Assembly: GCA_017475895.1 (NCBI GenBank)
Contig: JAFVEQ010000001.1
Location: 1 to 64,000 of the forward strand
Origin: Rickettsiales bacterium
GTDB taxonomy: Bacteria; Pseudomonadota; Alphaproteobacteria; Rickettsiales; UBA1997
DNA length: 64,000 nt
Direction of reading: 5' to 3'
A model generated the notes under the pieces. It did no database searches and was not told the origin of the DNA. It saw only the letters and a list, made by a program, of their open reading frames with translations. Made by a program: the position numbers and the translations under genes. Shown piece after piece: positions 48,123-56,947 of this stretch (its first letter is position 1; every line of letters starts with the position of its first letter).

Positions 48123-48959
48123 ATGAAAAGAAAAACCATAAAAAATGAAGTACACTTTAGTGGAATCGGTCTTCACTCAGGCGAAAAAGTTAATATTATC
48201 CTAAAACCAAATCATAATCACGATGGGATAGTGTTCATAAAAAACAATAACATAATTCCAGCAAGATACAATAATGTAATAGATACTCGTCTAGGCACCA
48301 CCATAGGTAACGGAACGGAAAAGATTCTGACAATAGAACATCTGATGGCAGCAATATGGTGTTGCAACATAGACGATTTAATCATAGAAATGGATAATCA
48401 AGAAGTACCAATACTAGACGGCAGTGCCATTAATTTTGTAGATGAAATTAAAAAAGCAGGCGTCGCAACATTGAACGAAAATAGAAAATATCTGAAAGTA
48501 CTGAAGGAAATTGAAGTGGTAGAAGAAGACAAACATATAAAACTTTTGCCATCCAATGAATTTAACATAGACATCACAGTGGAATTTAACTATGGTAATA
48601 TAGGAAAACAACATTTTAACTTTAATGGAAATAAAGATATTTTCATTGAAGAAATAGCGAACTGTAGAACTTTTTGTAATGAAAGCGAAATTAACTACAT
48701 GAGGAGTGTGGGACTTGCAAAGGGCGGTAGTCTAGATAATGCTATGGTTTTTAACAATGATGGTATAATAAATGACAGCGGTCTAAGGTACAAGGATGAG
48801 GTGGTAAAACATAAACTTCTAGACTGTGTAGGTGATCTCTTTACATCGGGCTACAATGTGCTAGCTTCCGTAATATCACATAAAGGAGGACATACACTCA
48901 ACAACAAAATATTACAAAAATTATTTGAAAATAAAAGTAATTTTGAATTAGTGGAATAA
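48123..48959 (+). CDS. lpxC: UDP-3-O-acyl-N-acetylglucosamine deacetylase
   Basis: A 278-residue zinc amidase, the committed step of lipid A synthesis. FSGIGLHSGE opens the protein. The zinc ligands are the His in IEHLMAA (near 76) and the His and Asp of KHKLLDCVGD. The catalytic His lies in SHKGGHTLNN. It is a little shorter than the usual 300-305 residues. Order lpxD, fabZ, lpxC without lpxA or lpxB here. Confidence 0.95.
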   Translation: MKRKTIKNEVHFSGIGLHSGEKVNIILKPNHNHDGIVFIKNNNIIPARYNNVIDTRLGTTIGNGTEKILTIEHLMAAIWCCNIDDLIIEMDNQEVPILDGSAINFVDEIKKAGVATLNENRKYLKVLKEIEVVEEDKHIKLLPSNEFNIDITVEFNYGNIGKQHFNFNGNKDIFIEEIANCRTFCNESEINYMRSVGLAKGGSLDNAMVFNNDGIINDSGLRYKDEVVKHKLLDCVGDLFTSGYNVLASVISHKGGHTLNNKILQKLFENKSNFELVE

Positions 48960-48960
48960 A

Positions 48961-48994
48961 AAAAGATGACTTATTTTAAATAAGTCATCTTTTT
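48961..48994. terminator. Bidirectional terminator between lpxC and rubrerythrin
   Basis: AAAAGATGACTTATT and AATAAGTCATCTTTT are perfect 15-bp arms around TTA, serving both convergent genes. Confidence 0.85.
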
Positions 48995-49012
48995 AAATCT
49001 ATAGGTTAAAAA

Positions 49013-49591
49013 CTAGTACAATTTTTCGTCCAGTGCCACAAAATATTCTCTTTTGTGGTTACAAGCAGGACAAACCAACGGAGCATCTTTCGCTGTAATG
49101 TGAAAACCACAGTTTGTACACTTCCAAACGGTAAGACCTTCTTTTTTAAATAATCCATCCTTTTCAAGATCTTCTATCAACTTTTTAAACCTTTCTTCAT
49201 GGTAAATCTCGGCCTTTGCTATATTTTCAAACACCTGTGCTATCATTTCGAAACCTTCCTCTCTGGCAACTTTAGCAAAATTAGGATACATTTCACTGTT
49301 TTCCTCGTGTTCGCCATTTGCAGAAGCAACAAGATTTTCTAGAGTTGTTCCAATTTTTCCAGCCGGAAATGATGCGGTAATTTCTAATTCATCTCCACCC
49401 TCCAGTAACTTAAACAATCTTTTGGCGTGCTCTTTTTCATGATTTGCAGTTTCCTCAAAAATTGCTGATATTACCGGATAATTTTCCTTTTTAGCAACAC
49501 TGGCAAAATATGTATATCTATTTCTTGCCTGCGATTCACCAGCAAATGCCTTTAATATATTTTCCTTTGTTTTTGTATTATCCAATTTCAT
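49013..49591 (-). CDS. rbr: Rubrerythrin
   Basis: A 192-residue non-haem diiron peroxidase that reduces H2O2. The ferritin-like four-helix domain has diiron ligands in ESQARNRYTYFA, EETANHEKEHAK and KAEIYHEER. The C-terminal rubredoxin-type site has two CxxC pairs (CTNC, CPAC). Common in anaerobes; it complements the flavodiiron protein at 26 kb. Confidence 0.95.
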   Translation of the reverse strand: MKLDNTKTKENILKAFAGESQARNRYTYFASVAKKENYPVISAIFEETANHEKEHAKRLFKLLEGGDELEITASFPAGKIGTTLENLVASANGEHEENSEMYPNFAKVAREEGFEMIAQVFENIAKAEIYHEERFKKLIEDLEKDGLFKKEGLTVWKCTNCGFHITAKDAPLVCPACNHKREYFVALDEKLY

Positions 49592-49778
49592 AAAATCATC
49601 TTTATTTGTTTTATAAATGTAATGGTACTAATTATTTTTAAATAATCAATAAATTTATCGTTATAGGTAGCTTACATATATTATCAACTATACTTATTTA
49701 ACAATTTTGTCCATTTTTTATTCATTACACTCAAAATGATAAATAACAAAGGATGTTGGAGATATAAAAATAAAAAAA

Positions 49779-49802
49779 TACCAACAGAAAACTGTTGGTA
49801 TT
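49779..49802. terminator. Terminator after rpsI
   Basis: ATACCAACAG and CTGTTGGTAT pair perfectly around AAAA. A-run on one side and T-run on the other allow use in both directions. Confidence 0.75.
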
Positions 49803-49825
49803 TTGTGAAAAATATAAAACGATAA

Positions 49826-50455
49826 TTAACGTTTACTAAATACTTGTCCTTTTCTAGCTTTCTTCAAACCAGCCTTCTTTCTCTCAACTACCCTTGAATC
49901 TCTGGTTAAAAGTCCAACAGATTTCAAAGATTTTCTGTAGGCTTCTGGATTTAAAAGATTTAAAGCTTTTGCTATACCGTGTTTAATGGCTCCAGCCTGT
50001 CCTGATAAGCCACCACCGCATACTGTACAAATAACATCAAACTTTCCTTCCGTTTCAGTTACAGCAAACGGTGTGTTTATAACAACCTCAAGAATAGGTC
50101 TTTTTAGGTACTCGTCAGCTCCTACCTTATTGATTGATATGGAACCTGTACCTTTCTTAATCCAAACTCTAGCAACAGCATTCTTTCTTTTTCCGGTAGC
50201 GTAAGTTCTATCCAAGTTATCAGATTTTGATTTCTCAGACTTAACTTTTCTAACCATTTTTACCTGATTTTCGCTAATTTCTTTAACTTCAACATTTTTT
50301 GTTGCAGTTTTTTTGGTTTCCTTAACCTCTTTAGCATCTTTGGTAGCCTTATCAGTTTTTTTAAGAGTTATTTTCTTTGCAGTAGTCTTTGTTGCTTCAG
50401 CTTTCTTTACTACTGGCTTCTTAATGGTAAGTTTTTCTTTTTTTTCAACTGTCAT
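49826..50455 (-). CDS. rpsI: 30S ribosomal protein S9 with a long basic N-terminal extension
   Basis: A 209-residue S9. The conserved domain begins near 83 with [16 protein letters not shown] and ends [12 protein letters not shown], the C-terminal tail that touches P-site tRNA. Residues 1-80 are an added Lys/Thr/Glu-rich, low-complexity extension (repeats of [21 protein letters not shown]). The next gene upstream is rplM, the standard pair. Confidence 0.95.
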   Translation of the reverse strand: MTVEKKEKLTIKKPVVKKAEATKTTAKKITLKKTDKATKDAKEVKETKKTATKNVEVKEISENQVKMVRKVKSEKSKSDNLDRTYATGKRKNAVARVWIKKGTGSISINKVGADEYLKRPILEVVINTPFAVTETEGKFDVICTVCGGGLSGQAGAIKHGIAKALNLLNPEAYRKSLKSVGLLTRDSRVVERKKAGLKKARKGQVFSKR

Positions 50456-50463
50456 AACAACTC

Positions 50464-50937
50464 CTAACTTCTCTTAGAATTTTTACTACTCATACTCTTA
50501 ACATCCAAAACTTCAGGTTTTTGTGCTTCGTGTGGATGCTTATCACCGGAATAAACAAATAACTTTTTCAAAATGTCTCTTCCCAATGCATTTCTACTAA
50601 TCATTCTTCTTACGGAATTTTCAATAAGTCTTTCAGGGGTTTCCTTCAACATTTTGCCTTTTGCTCTGTATTTTATACCACCCATATAACCCGTGTGCCA
50701 GTAAAATCTCTCCAATTCTTTACTGCCAGTTAAAGCAACTTTATCAGCATTAATAACTATAATATAGTCACCGCAGTCCATATTTGGAGTGTATATAACT
50801 TTATGTTTTCCTCTTAAGTAATCAGCTATAACAACTGACATTCTACCAAGTATTAAATCAGTAGCATCAACAACATACCACTTTCTGGTGATATCTTTTG
50901 GTGTTGCTGAAAAGGTTTTCATAATATTTCTTGTCAT
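50464..50937 (-). CDS. rplM: 50S ribosomal protein L13
   Basis: A 157-residue early-assembly protein. [28 protein letters not shown] and the mid [18 protein letters not shown] are typical. The start may instead be the Met five residues in (MKTFSATPK); the spacing to any Shine-Dalgarno is unclear for both. Confidence 0.95.
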   Translation of the reverse strand: MTRNIMKTFSATPKDITRKWYVVDATDLILGRMSVVIADYLRGKHKVIYTPNMDCGDYIIVINADKVALTGSKELERFYWHTGYMGGIKYRAKGKMLKETPERLIENSVRRMISRNALGRDILKKLFVYSGDKHPHEAQKPEVLDVKSMSSKNSKRS

Positions 50938-51067
50938 AATACAACATTAATTTTCATAAAACTTATAAATCTTTTTTTGTCTTCGTTTAAGTGGGAGGGA
51001 AACGAGCAAAAATACTTTCTCTAAGTTCAGTTTAAGAATAATTCTTAAACTTTAAAAGTCAATGATT

Positions 51068-51523
51068 TTATATAGTCCTACCAAGATTTAACAAAGCCTG
51101 TTTTAATTTACTGTCTTTAATATCAACACACAAAACAACATCATTGTTTTCAACTTTTTTAACAGCCTTTCGTTTTACTATTGTTGGTACTTCTTTAACA
51201 AACAGATTCATAACTGCACCATAGCCAAACAACGTATTGATTTTTTCAATTATATATTGCTTATTGTTATTTAAATAAAAGGATGTAGCAGAATTGTAGC
51301 TGACAAAATACACATTCCCCTGTTTACACTCCTTATCTAAACTAACCTTATCCACACAACAATACTCTAAATATTTTTTATCAACAACATTAAACATATT
51401 ATTAGCAATGGTATAAAAAAAATTGAACTTTGGATTCTTCAGTATTGGTTTTAATATAGCCCTTGAAATATTTTGCAAACTTCTAAAACGGTTTTGAAAT
51501 TCAATTAGATTGTTTTGTGGCAT
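51068..51523 (-). CDS. DUF721 / DciA-like protein
   Basis: A 151-residue protein with DUF721-type features: an N-terminal helix (ISRAILKPILKNP), a KH-like alpha/beta core with a hydrophobic NVYFVSYNSATSFYLNNNKQYIIEKINTLFGYG pattern, and a basic linker (VKRKAVKKV). Related DciA proteins load the replicative helicase. Sequence is divergent, so function is tentative. It overlaps rbfA by 23 bp. Confidence 0.6.
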   Translation of the reverse strand: MPQNNLIEFQNRFRSLQNISRAILKPILKNPKFNFFYTIANNMFNVVDKKYLEYCCVDKVSLDKECKQGNVYFVSYNSATSFYLNNNKQYIIEKINTLFGYGAVMNLFVKEVPTIVKRKAVKKVENNDVVLCVDIKDSKLKQALLNLGRTI

Positions 51524-51896
51524 TACTTTCCTGTTCTATTAATTCAACAACTCTCTTTTCTTTGTCGTTCTGTTCTTTAAAGCAAAAAATAACCTCCGGA
51601 ATATATTTATATTTAAGCTTTTGTCCCAATATACCTCTTATTTGCTTTATAAAATCAGTGTTTAGTTTTTTAACAAGCTCACCTTTGTGCTTTTCATCAA
51701 TACCATACATATCAATCAAAACTTTTGCATTCATTAGGTCCTTACTCAAATCAACATACACAACATTGACAAAAACTTGATTATTCATGAATTGGAAACT
51801 ACTTTTCGTAAAAACATCATTTAAAACTCTCTGTAGCTGAGCTGACTTCTGTAGCTGAAAATTGCTTTTTGTTTCCTTCTGATAGTTTATTTTCAT
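51501..51896 (-). CDS. rbfA: Ribosome-binding factor A
   Basis: A 131-residue KH-fold factor for 16S rRNA 5'-end maturation and cold adaptation. The pattern SAQLQRVLNDVF, VNVVYVDLSKDLMNAKVLIDMYG, LGQKLKYKYIPEVIFCF fits the family. It is not next to infB as in many bacteria; instead it follows a winged-helix gene. Confidence 0.85.
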   Translation of the reverse strand: MKINYQKETKSNFQLQKSAQLQRVLNDVFTKSSFQFMNNQVFVNVVYVDLSKDLMNAKVLIDMYGIDEKHKGELVKKLNTDFIKQIRGILGQKLKYKYIPEVIFCFKEQNDKEKRVVELIEQESNATKQSN

Positions 51897-51899
51897 ATT

Positions 51900-52475
51900 T
51901 TATATACTCAAACTGTAGGAGCAATCACTACACTCTATAAAGTTTGATACACCTACACAGTTCATTTTGTTCCTTATGTTATGGATTGTAGTTTCAATAA
52001 CTTTATTGTCAATCACTTTCGTTTCCCACACATACTTCAACAAATCTTCTCTATTACTTTCACCGTTTTTGTATAAAAAATGTATCAGTTCAGTTTCCTT
52101 TGTTGTAAGCTGAACAACCTTACTATCGTCCACAACAAAAACATTCTTGTTGACATTAATAACACCTTTCATGGTCTTTATAATATTCTTTTCATAATAA
52201 TTTTTAAAGTCGTTTATTTTTTCTCTCAAGGTGTTAATTTTGAACGGCATGGTAATATTTATAATATTGTCAACAAAATTCTCCGTTTTATTTATATTTA
52301 CAATTAAGTGATTTGGAACATAAACATTTGTAACATAATCTAAAATCTCCTCCCTTTCAACACCGTCAAATATAGCAACATCACAGCCATCTAAATCATC
52401 ATACACGTCACCATAAAGCTTTTTCAAAAAATTTACGATAAAACCATCGTTAGTCTTGACTGCAATCTTCAACAT
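51900..52475 (-). CDS. OmpR/PhoB-type winged-helix protein with degenerate receiver
   Basis: A 191-residue protein. The C-terminal 80 residues form a trans_reg_C winged helix: VQLTTKETELIHFLYKNGE, REDLLKYVWE, VIETTIHNIRNKM. The N-terminal part has the length and strand pattern of a short receiver-like domain (DVAIFDG near 30-37) but no clear phospho-acceptor setting or conserved Lys. No sensor kinase adjoins. It may regulate transcription without phosphorylation (inference). Confidence 0.7.
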   Translation of the reverse strand: MLKIAVKTNDGFIVNFLKKLYGDVYDDLDGCDVAIFDGVEREEILDYVTNVYVPNHLIVNINKTENFVDNIINITMPFKINTLREKINDFKNYYEKNIIKTMKGVINVNKNVFVVDDSKVVQLTTKETELIHFLYKNGESNREDLLKYVWETKVIDNKVIETTIHNIRNKMNCVGVSNFIECSDCSYSLSI

Positions 52476-53039
52476 CTAGTTAAGATGTATTATTTGTAAA
52501 AATATTAACATCAGGACACTATTGGTTAATCCAGCAAAAACACCACCGACAACGTCATCCAACATAACGCCCATAGCATTCTTCATCTGTGAATCTATCT
52601 TGCCTATTATCCACGGCTTTTTTATATCATAGATTCTGAATAATACTATTGGCAAAACGAGGAAGTATATATACGTAGATATACCGTAGTTTGTTATTAA
52701 TATCATCAACTCTGTCTTGTTTTTTAAAAAAAACATAAAAGAAAACGAAATTACAAAAGCCAACAGCTGCCCCACAACTTCATCAATTACCACTTCACTT
52801 GGGTCTTCTTTTTTAGTTTCTTCTAGATATTGCTCCGTAAAACGATAACCAATATAAAATAAAAAACCTATAAGCAATGGCATAACTATATACATTTTTA
52901 AGTTTAGCTTTTCTATTATATAGACCATTATAAACCACAGTGGTAACGTCAAAATGCTGGCCAATGTTCCCGGACATATTCTACTAAATCCCACACCAAA
53001 ATAGGTTATTGTCAATCTTTTTATTGAATCTTTAAACAT
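52476..53039 (-). CDS. pgpA: Phosphatidylglycerophosphatase A
   Basis: A 187-residue membrane enzyme making phosphatidylglycerol. FGVGFSRICPGTLAS opens it, EVVIDEVVGQLLA is the conserved acidic motif, and DDVVGGVFAGL closes it. Four hydrophobic helices are visible. It begins the pgpA, winged-helix, rbfA, DUF721 run on the minus strand. Confidence 0.93.
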   Translation of the reverse strand: MFKDSIKRLTITYFGVGFSRICPGTLASILTLPLWFIMVYIIEKLNLKMYIVMPLLIGFLFYIGYRFTEQYLEETKKEDPSEVVIDEVVGQLLAFVISFSFMFFLKNKTELMILITNYGISTYIYFLVLPIVLFRIYDIKKPWIIGKIDSQMKNAMGVMLDDVVGGVFAGLTNSVLMLIFLQIIHLN

Positions 53040-53189
53040 ATCATGACCATCATTTTTTTTACTATGATATTTTTGAAAAAATATTTGTCAATCAATAACT
53101 TTTACGGTCAATATATAGTTGTATTTACATTATTTATTTACATTTAAAAATTAAAAATTATTCTAGAGAAAGAAATAAAGCATTTTAAA

Positions 53190-55529
53190 ATGAAAAGTTT
53201 AGTAGTTGTGGAATCACCAGCAAAAGCTAAAACAATAAACAAATATCTAGGCAAAGACTACACGGTTCTAGCATCATTTGGACACATTAGACAACTTCCA
53301 AAGGAAAACGGGAGTGTTGATCCGGACAATAATTTTCATATAAAATACGAAATAGATAGAGCATCACAAAAACACGTAAAGGCATTAGTGGACGCCATGA
53401 ATGGCTGTGACAAACTAATATTAGCAAGTGACCCAGATAGGGAGGGAGAAGCTATTGCTTGGCATGTTGCCGAAGTATTGAAACAAAAAAAAGCAATAAA
53501 AAAAGATACTGTAGTGGAAAGAGTCGTGTTTAATGCCATAACAAAAGCTACAGTTGAAAAAGCCATGACGGAAGCAAGAAATATTGATATGGATTTAGTA
53601 AACGCACAACAGGCAAGAGTTGCTTTAGATTACTTGGTTGGTTTTACATTATCACCGGTACTTTGGAGAAAATTACCCGGTAGCAGATCCGCCGGTAGAG
53701 TTCAATCTGTAGCTCTAAGATTAGTTTGTGAAAGGCAGGAGGAAATTCTAAATTTTGTCAGTGAAGAATATTGGTCTGTTGATGTAAATGTCACAAATGG
53801 TGAGAAAAAAGATATAATAGCAAAATTAGTGGAAATTAACGGCAAAAAAATTGATAAACTTTTCATAAAAAATGAAAAGCAGGCAAATGATATAAAAAAT
53901 GAACTAAAGAATGAAAAGTACACTGTAAAAAATATAGAAAATAAAGAAATTAAAAGAAATCCATTTGCTCCGTTTACCACATCCACTCTACAACAGGAAG
54001 CATCAAAAAAATTAGGGTTTTCCACCAAAAAAACCATGAGTATAGCACAAAAATTGTATGAAGGTGTAGACGTTGGCGATGGTTCGCATGGTCTAATAAC
54101 CTACATGAGAACAGATGGTGTTTATACAGCACCAGAAGCCATAAGGGAAGTTAGGGAATACATACATGGCAAATATGGTGACAAATATCTGCCAAAAAAT
54201 GCCATAATATATCAAAACAAAATAAAAAACGCACAGGAGGCGCATGAAGCCATAAGACCAACAAGCCCAAAAACAACACCGGAAAGCATTAAAAAATATT
54301 TAACTGATGACGAATACAAGTTATATGATCTGATTTGGAAAAGATTGATAGCAAGTCAAATGTCATCGGTGATTATGGATCAAGTATCCATTGATATTGC
54401 CACATCAAAACATCTTTTAAGAGCAGTGGGAAGCGTCATAAAATTCAATGGTTTCTACATATTGTATAACGAAACAAATGAAGATGTTGATGATGAAAAA
54501 GATTTAATTTTACCAAATGTAAAGATTGGTGAGGAATTGAATTTTAAAAATGTAATAATAAAACAACATTTTACAGAACCACCAGCCAGATACACAGAGG
54601 CAAGTTTAGTGAAAAAAATGGAAGAGCTAGGCATAGGTAGGCCTTCCACCTACGCTACAATAATTAGTGTTTTACAGGATAGAGGCTATGTAAAACTAGA
54701 GAAAAAAAGATTTATAGCGGAAAACAGAGGTATTGTTGTAAACGCGTTTCTAAAAACATATTTTAAAAAATATGTAGAATATGACTATACGGCAAGACTT
54801 GAGGATGATTTGGATGTAGTATCCAACGGTAAAAAAAATTGGCTATCACTGTTGAATGAATTTTGGGTTCCATTTAAAAAGGAAATTGACAAGGCCCTAG
54901 AGGTAAAAAATGCCGATGTTTTAGCCGAAATAAGCAAAATACTAAACAGATTTTTCTTTGTTAAAGATAAAAATGGTAACATAAATAATAAATGTCCCGA
55001 TTGCAAAACCGGAACGCTAGGATTGAAGGTTGGTAAATTTGGAGTATTTATTGCCTGTTCCAATTATCCGAGTTGTAAACACACCGAACAAATAGCATCA
55101 GCCGGCAACGAAGAAGTTGAAAATAATGATAATATTGGCAGCAAAAGTAAAAATAAGTTTGAAGCAAAACTATTGGGTCAGAAGGATAAGCTAAACGTCT
55201 ATCTAAAAAAGGGTCCATATGGTTTCTATATTCAACTGGGAGAAGACAACGGAAAACCAAAACCAAAAAGAGTTGGTATTCCGAAAAATGTTAGCATAGA
55301 TGATGTAGATTTTAATAAAGCAAACGCTCTATTGGAATTGCCAAGGTTTGTGGGAAAACATCCGGATGACGGCGAAGACATTAAAGCAAATATAGGACCA
55401 TACGGTCCGTATCTGATATGGAATAAAAAATTCTTTTCCGTAAAAAATGATGATATTTTAGATATTACATTAAACAGAGCTTTAGTTGTGATAAATGAAG
55501 AGATAAATAAAAAGAAAAATAAAAAATAG
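53190..55529 (+). CDS. topA: DNA topoisomerase I
   Basis: A 779-residue type IA topoisomerase relaxing negative supercoils. The TOPRIM domain has VVESPAKAKTI and DPDREGEAIAWH, and the active-site Tyr is Y305 in TYMRTDG. One four-Cys zinc finger (CPDC...CSNYPSC) lies near 605-630. Two further topoisomerase C-repeat segments follow with GPYGFYIQLG and GPYGPYLIW. Confidence 0.96.
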   Translation: MKSLVVVESPAKAKTINKYLGKDYTVLASFGHIRQLPKENGSVDPDNNFHIKYEIDRASQKHVKALVDAMNGCDKLILASDPDREGEAIAWHVAEVLKQKKAIKKDTVVERVVFNAITKATVEKAMTEARNIDMDLVNAQQARVALDYLVGFTLSPVLWRKLPGSRSAGRVQSVALRLVCERQEEILNFVSEEYWSVDVNVTNGEKKDIIAKLVEINGKKIDKLFIKNEKQANDIKNELKNEKYTVKNIENKEIKRNPFAPFTTSTLQQEASKKLGFSTKKTMSIAQKLYEGVDVGDGSHGLITYMRTDGVYTAPEAIREVREYIHGKYGDKYLPKNAIIYQNKIKNAQEAHEAIRPTSPKTTPESIKKYLTDDEYKLYDLIWKRLIASQMSSVIMDQVSIDIATSKHLLRAVGSVIKFNGFYILYNETNEDVDDEKDLILPNVKIGEELNFKNVIIKQHFTEPPARYTEASLVKKMEELGIGRPSTYATIISVLQDRGYVKLEKKRFIAENRGIVVNAFLKTYFKKYVEYDYTARLEDDLDVVSNGKKNWLSLLNEFWVPFKKEIDKALEVKNADVLAEISKILNRFFFVKDKNGNINNKCPDCKTGTLGLKVGKFGVFIACSNYPSCKHTEQIASAGNEEVENNDNIGSKSKNKFEAKLLGQKDKLNVYLKKGPYGFYIQLGEDNGKPKPKRVGIPKNVSIDDVDFNKANALLELPRFVGKHPDDGEDIKANIGPYGPYLIWNKKFFSVKNDDILDITLNRALVVINEEINKKKNKK

Positions 55530-55549
55530 AGTCTATTAATATAACTTAG

Positions 55550-55577
55550 TTGACATTTTACAAAAGTATGTTATAAT
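55550..55577 (+). promoter_or_regulatory. Island-type promoter with extended -10 (55.6 kb gene)
   Basis: TTGACA (55550-55555), 16-bp spacer, TATAAT (55572-55577) with TGT before it; spacer core CAAAAGTATGT. AAGGAGGG ribosome-binding site follows. Confidence 0.85.
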
Positions 55578-55611
55578 ATACAGTGACTATTACAAAAAGA
55601 AAGGAGGGAAA

Positions 55612-55815
55612 ATGTTTCGTAATTTCAATAATAACAATCAAGTAAGAAGATTAATAGTAGACGAGGTAGATATGCAGTCACAAATAAGCAATGCTGATCC
55701 TGAAGATGTAGAACAAAATCAAGATGCTCAGCTTGTATTTCTACAACAAACAGAAAGAGCTATAAACGACTTCAATGATATACTTAAGCAACAAATGCTA
55801 CGAGATTTTCTATAA
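55612..55815 (+). CDS. Small acidic Gln/Asn-rich protein, unknown
   Basis: A 67-residue protein with a consensus promoter and an ideal ribosome-binding site, so likely well expressed. The N-terminus MFRNFNNNNQVRRLIVDEV is followed by an acidic helical stretch (DPEDVEQNQDAQ) and a helical end (INDFNDILKQQMLRDF). No homologue is recognised. It is the first of three orphan genes sharing the promoter type of the MORN island. Confidence 0.7.
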   Translation: MFRNFNNNNQVRRLIVDEVDMQSQISNADPEDVEQNQDAQLVFLQQTERAINDFNDILKQQMLRDFL

Positions 55816-55834
55816 ATCTAAGAAAATAACATTT

Positions 55835-55870
55835 AAATACCTTGTTCATGTTCTTGAACGAGGTATTTTT
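55835..55870 (+). terminator. Terminator after the 67-residue gene
   Basis: AAATACCTTGTTC (55835-55847) pairs with GAACGAGGTATTT (55856-55868) with one mismatch region, followed by TT and a T-rich tail. Confidence 0.8.
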
Positions 55871-55900
55871 TAGATAAATACATACCAATTGATAAACGTG

Positions 55901-55928
55901 TTGACATTCGTCAAAAATATGCTATAAT
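55901..55928 (+). promoter_or_regulatory. Island-type promoter with extended -10 (55.96 kb gene)
   Basis: TTGACA (55901-55906), 16-bp spacer, TATAAT (55923-55928) with TGC before it; spacer core CAAAAATATGC, identical to the one at 16303-16314. Confidence 0.85.
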
Positions 55929-55956
55929 AGTTAAAACAACTATATGAGGGAAAAAA

Positions 55957-56840
55957 ATGGAAAATAAACAACAAAAAGAAACAATTTCAGAAGAACAATT
56001 TGCCGCTTTGAATGAAGAAATAGATGAAGAAATAGAACAATTAGACCAATAATAAATGAAAAAATAAAGAAAATAAAGAAAAAAATAGAAAATAAAGATA
56101 AAGGAGCATCATTAGATAATCCAAATCCAGAAAAAAGTAAAGATGATCGACAAGAAGGCTGGAGAAAATATCGATCTGAACACTTAAACGAAAAACAAAA
56201 AACAGTTGAACACTTAAACGAAAAACAAGAAAAAGTAATTGTTAAACAAAATTCTTCTGAGGAAACGAAAGAGCCAGAATTACTCAATGCTTCAGATAAA
56301 GAAACAGAGGAATTAATACAAAACCAACAAAAAATAAAAACAAACGAATATAAGCAAAGCAATGTTACTGAATCACAAGAGCAAGAGAAACAGATAAAAA
56401 CAGAAAAGAGCAAACCATTTAGAAGAAGCAGTGTAGTTACTGAACAAAAAAACCAGAATAATGTAGTAGTTACTTTTGATTCAGAGGATGTTGATCGTCG
56501 TCAAAAAAAACAAAATAAATGGATAACAGATGCAATAGATAATTTTATTAATGAAAGAAATACTTCAGCCAAAGAACAGACAAAGAAACAAATAGAAGAA
56601 GAACAAAAAAAATATAATAAAATGGAACAAAAAAATGAACAGAGAATGAAGGAAATAGAAGAAGGACTAAAAAAATATAATGATCAACAACAACGTAATG
56701 AAAGGATGATAAAGGAAAATATATCGATGATGGCAATAAGACCAAAACAAAATAAATTATGTAGTAATATGATAAAAGCTTCAGCCGAATTTGATGGTAT
56801 AATAGGTCAAAAAAAAATACAACGGTATCTATTAAACTAA
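55957..56840 (+). pseudogene. Charged coiled-coil protein broken by a frameshift
   Basis: A promoter and GAGGG site lead into an ATG at 55957 that reads 31 codons (MENKQQKETISEEQF...) and stops at 56052. A different frame is open from 56028 to 56840 with no ATG, GTG or TTG until 56622, and reads as one Lys/Glu/Gln-rich protein including an EHLNEKQ repeat twice (near 56178 and 56208). The two frames overlap by 25 bp, so a single indel near 56028-56052 would rebuild about 294 residues. There is no long homopolymer at the junction. The function is unknown. Confidence 0.65.
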
Positions 56841-56851
56841 TTACCACAATT

Positions 56852-56887
56852 AACCGACCCATAGACGCTTAACTTAACAGGTCGGTT
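56852..56887 (+). terminator. Hairpin overlapping the next promoter
   Basis: AACCGACC (56852-56859) and GGTCGGTT (56880-56887) pair perfectly. The 3' arm includes the first two bases of the next -35 box (TTGACA at 56886), so it may end one transcript as the next begins. No long U-run follows. Confidence 0.55.
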
Positions 56888-56913
56888 GACATTTGCAAAA
56901 AATATGGTATAAT
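56886..56913 (+). promoter_or_regulatory. Island-type promoter with extended -10 (56.95 kb gene)
   Basis: TTGACA (56886-56891), 16-bp spacer, TATAAT (56908-56913) with TGG before it; spacer core CAAAAAATATGG. Confidence 0.85.
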
Positions 56914-56947
56914 AAATAAAAATTTATTAAAAATGTGGAGTATAAAT

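Noticed and set aside
56178..56230. CRISPR-like direct repeats
   Set aside because: Only two adjacent copies of a roughly 21-bp unit with a short spacer, in frame inside a coding sequence; there are no cas genes.
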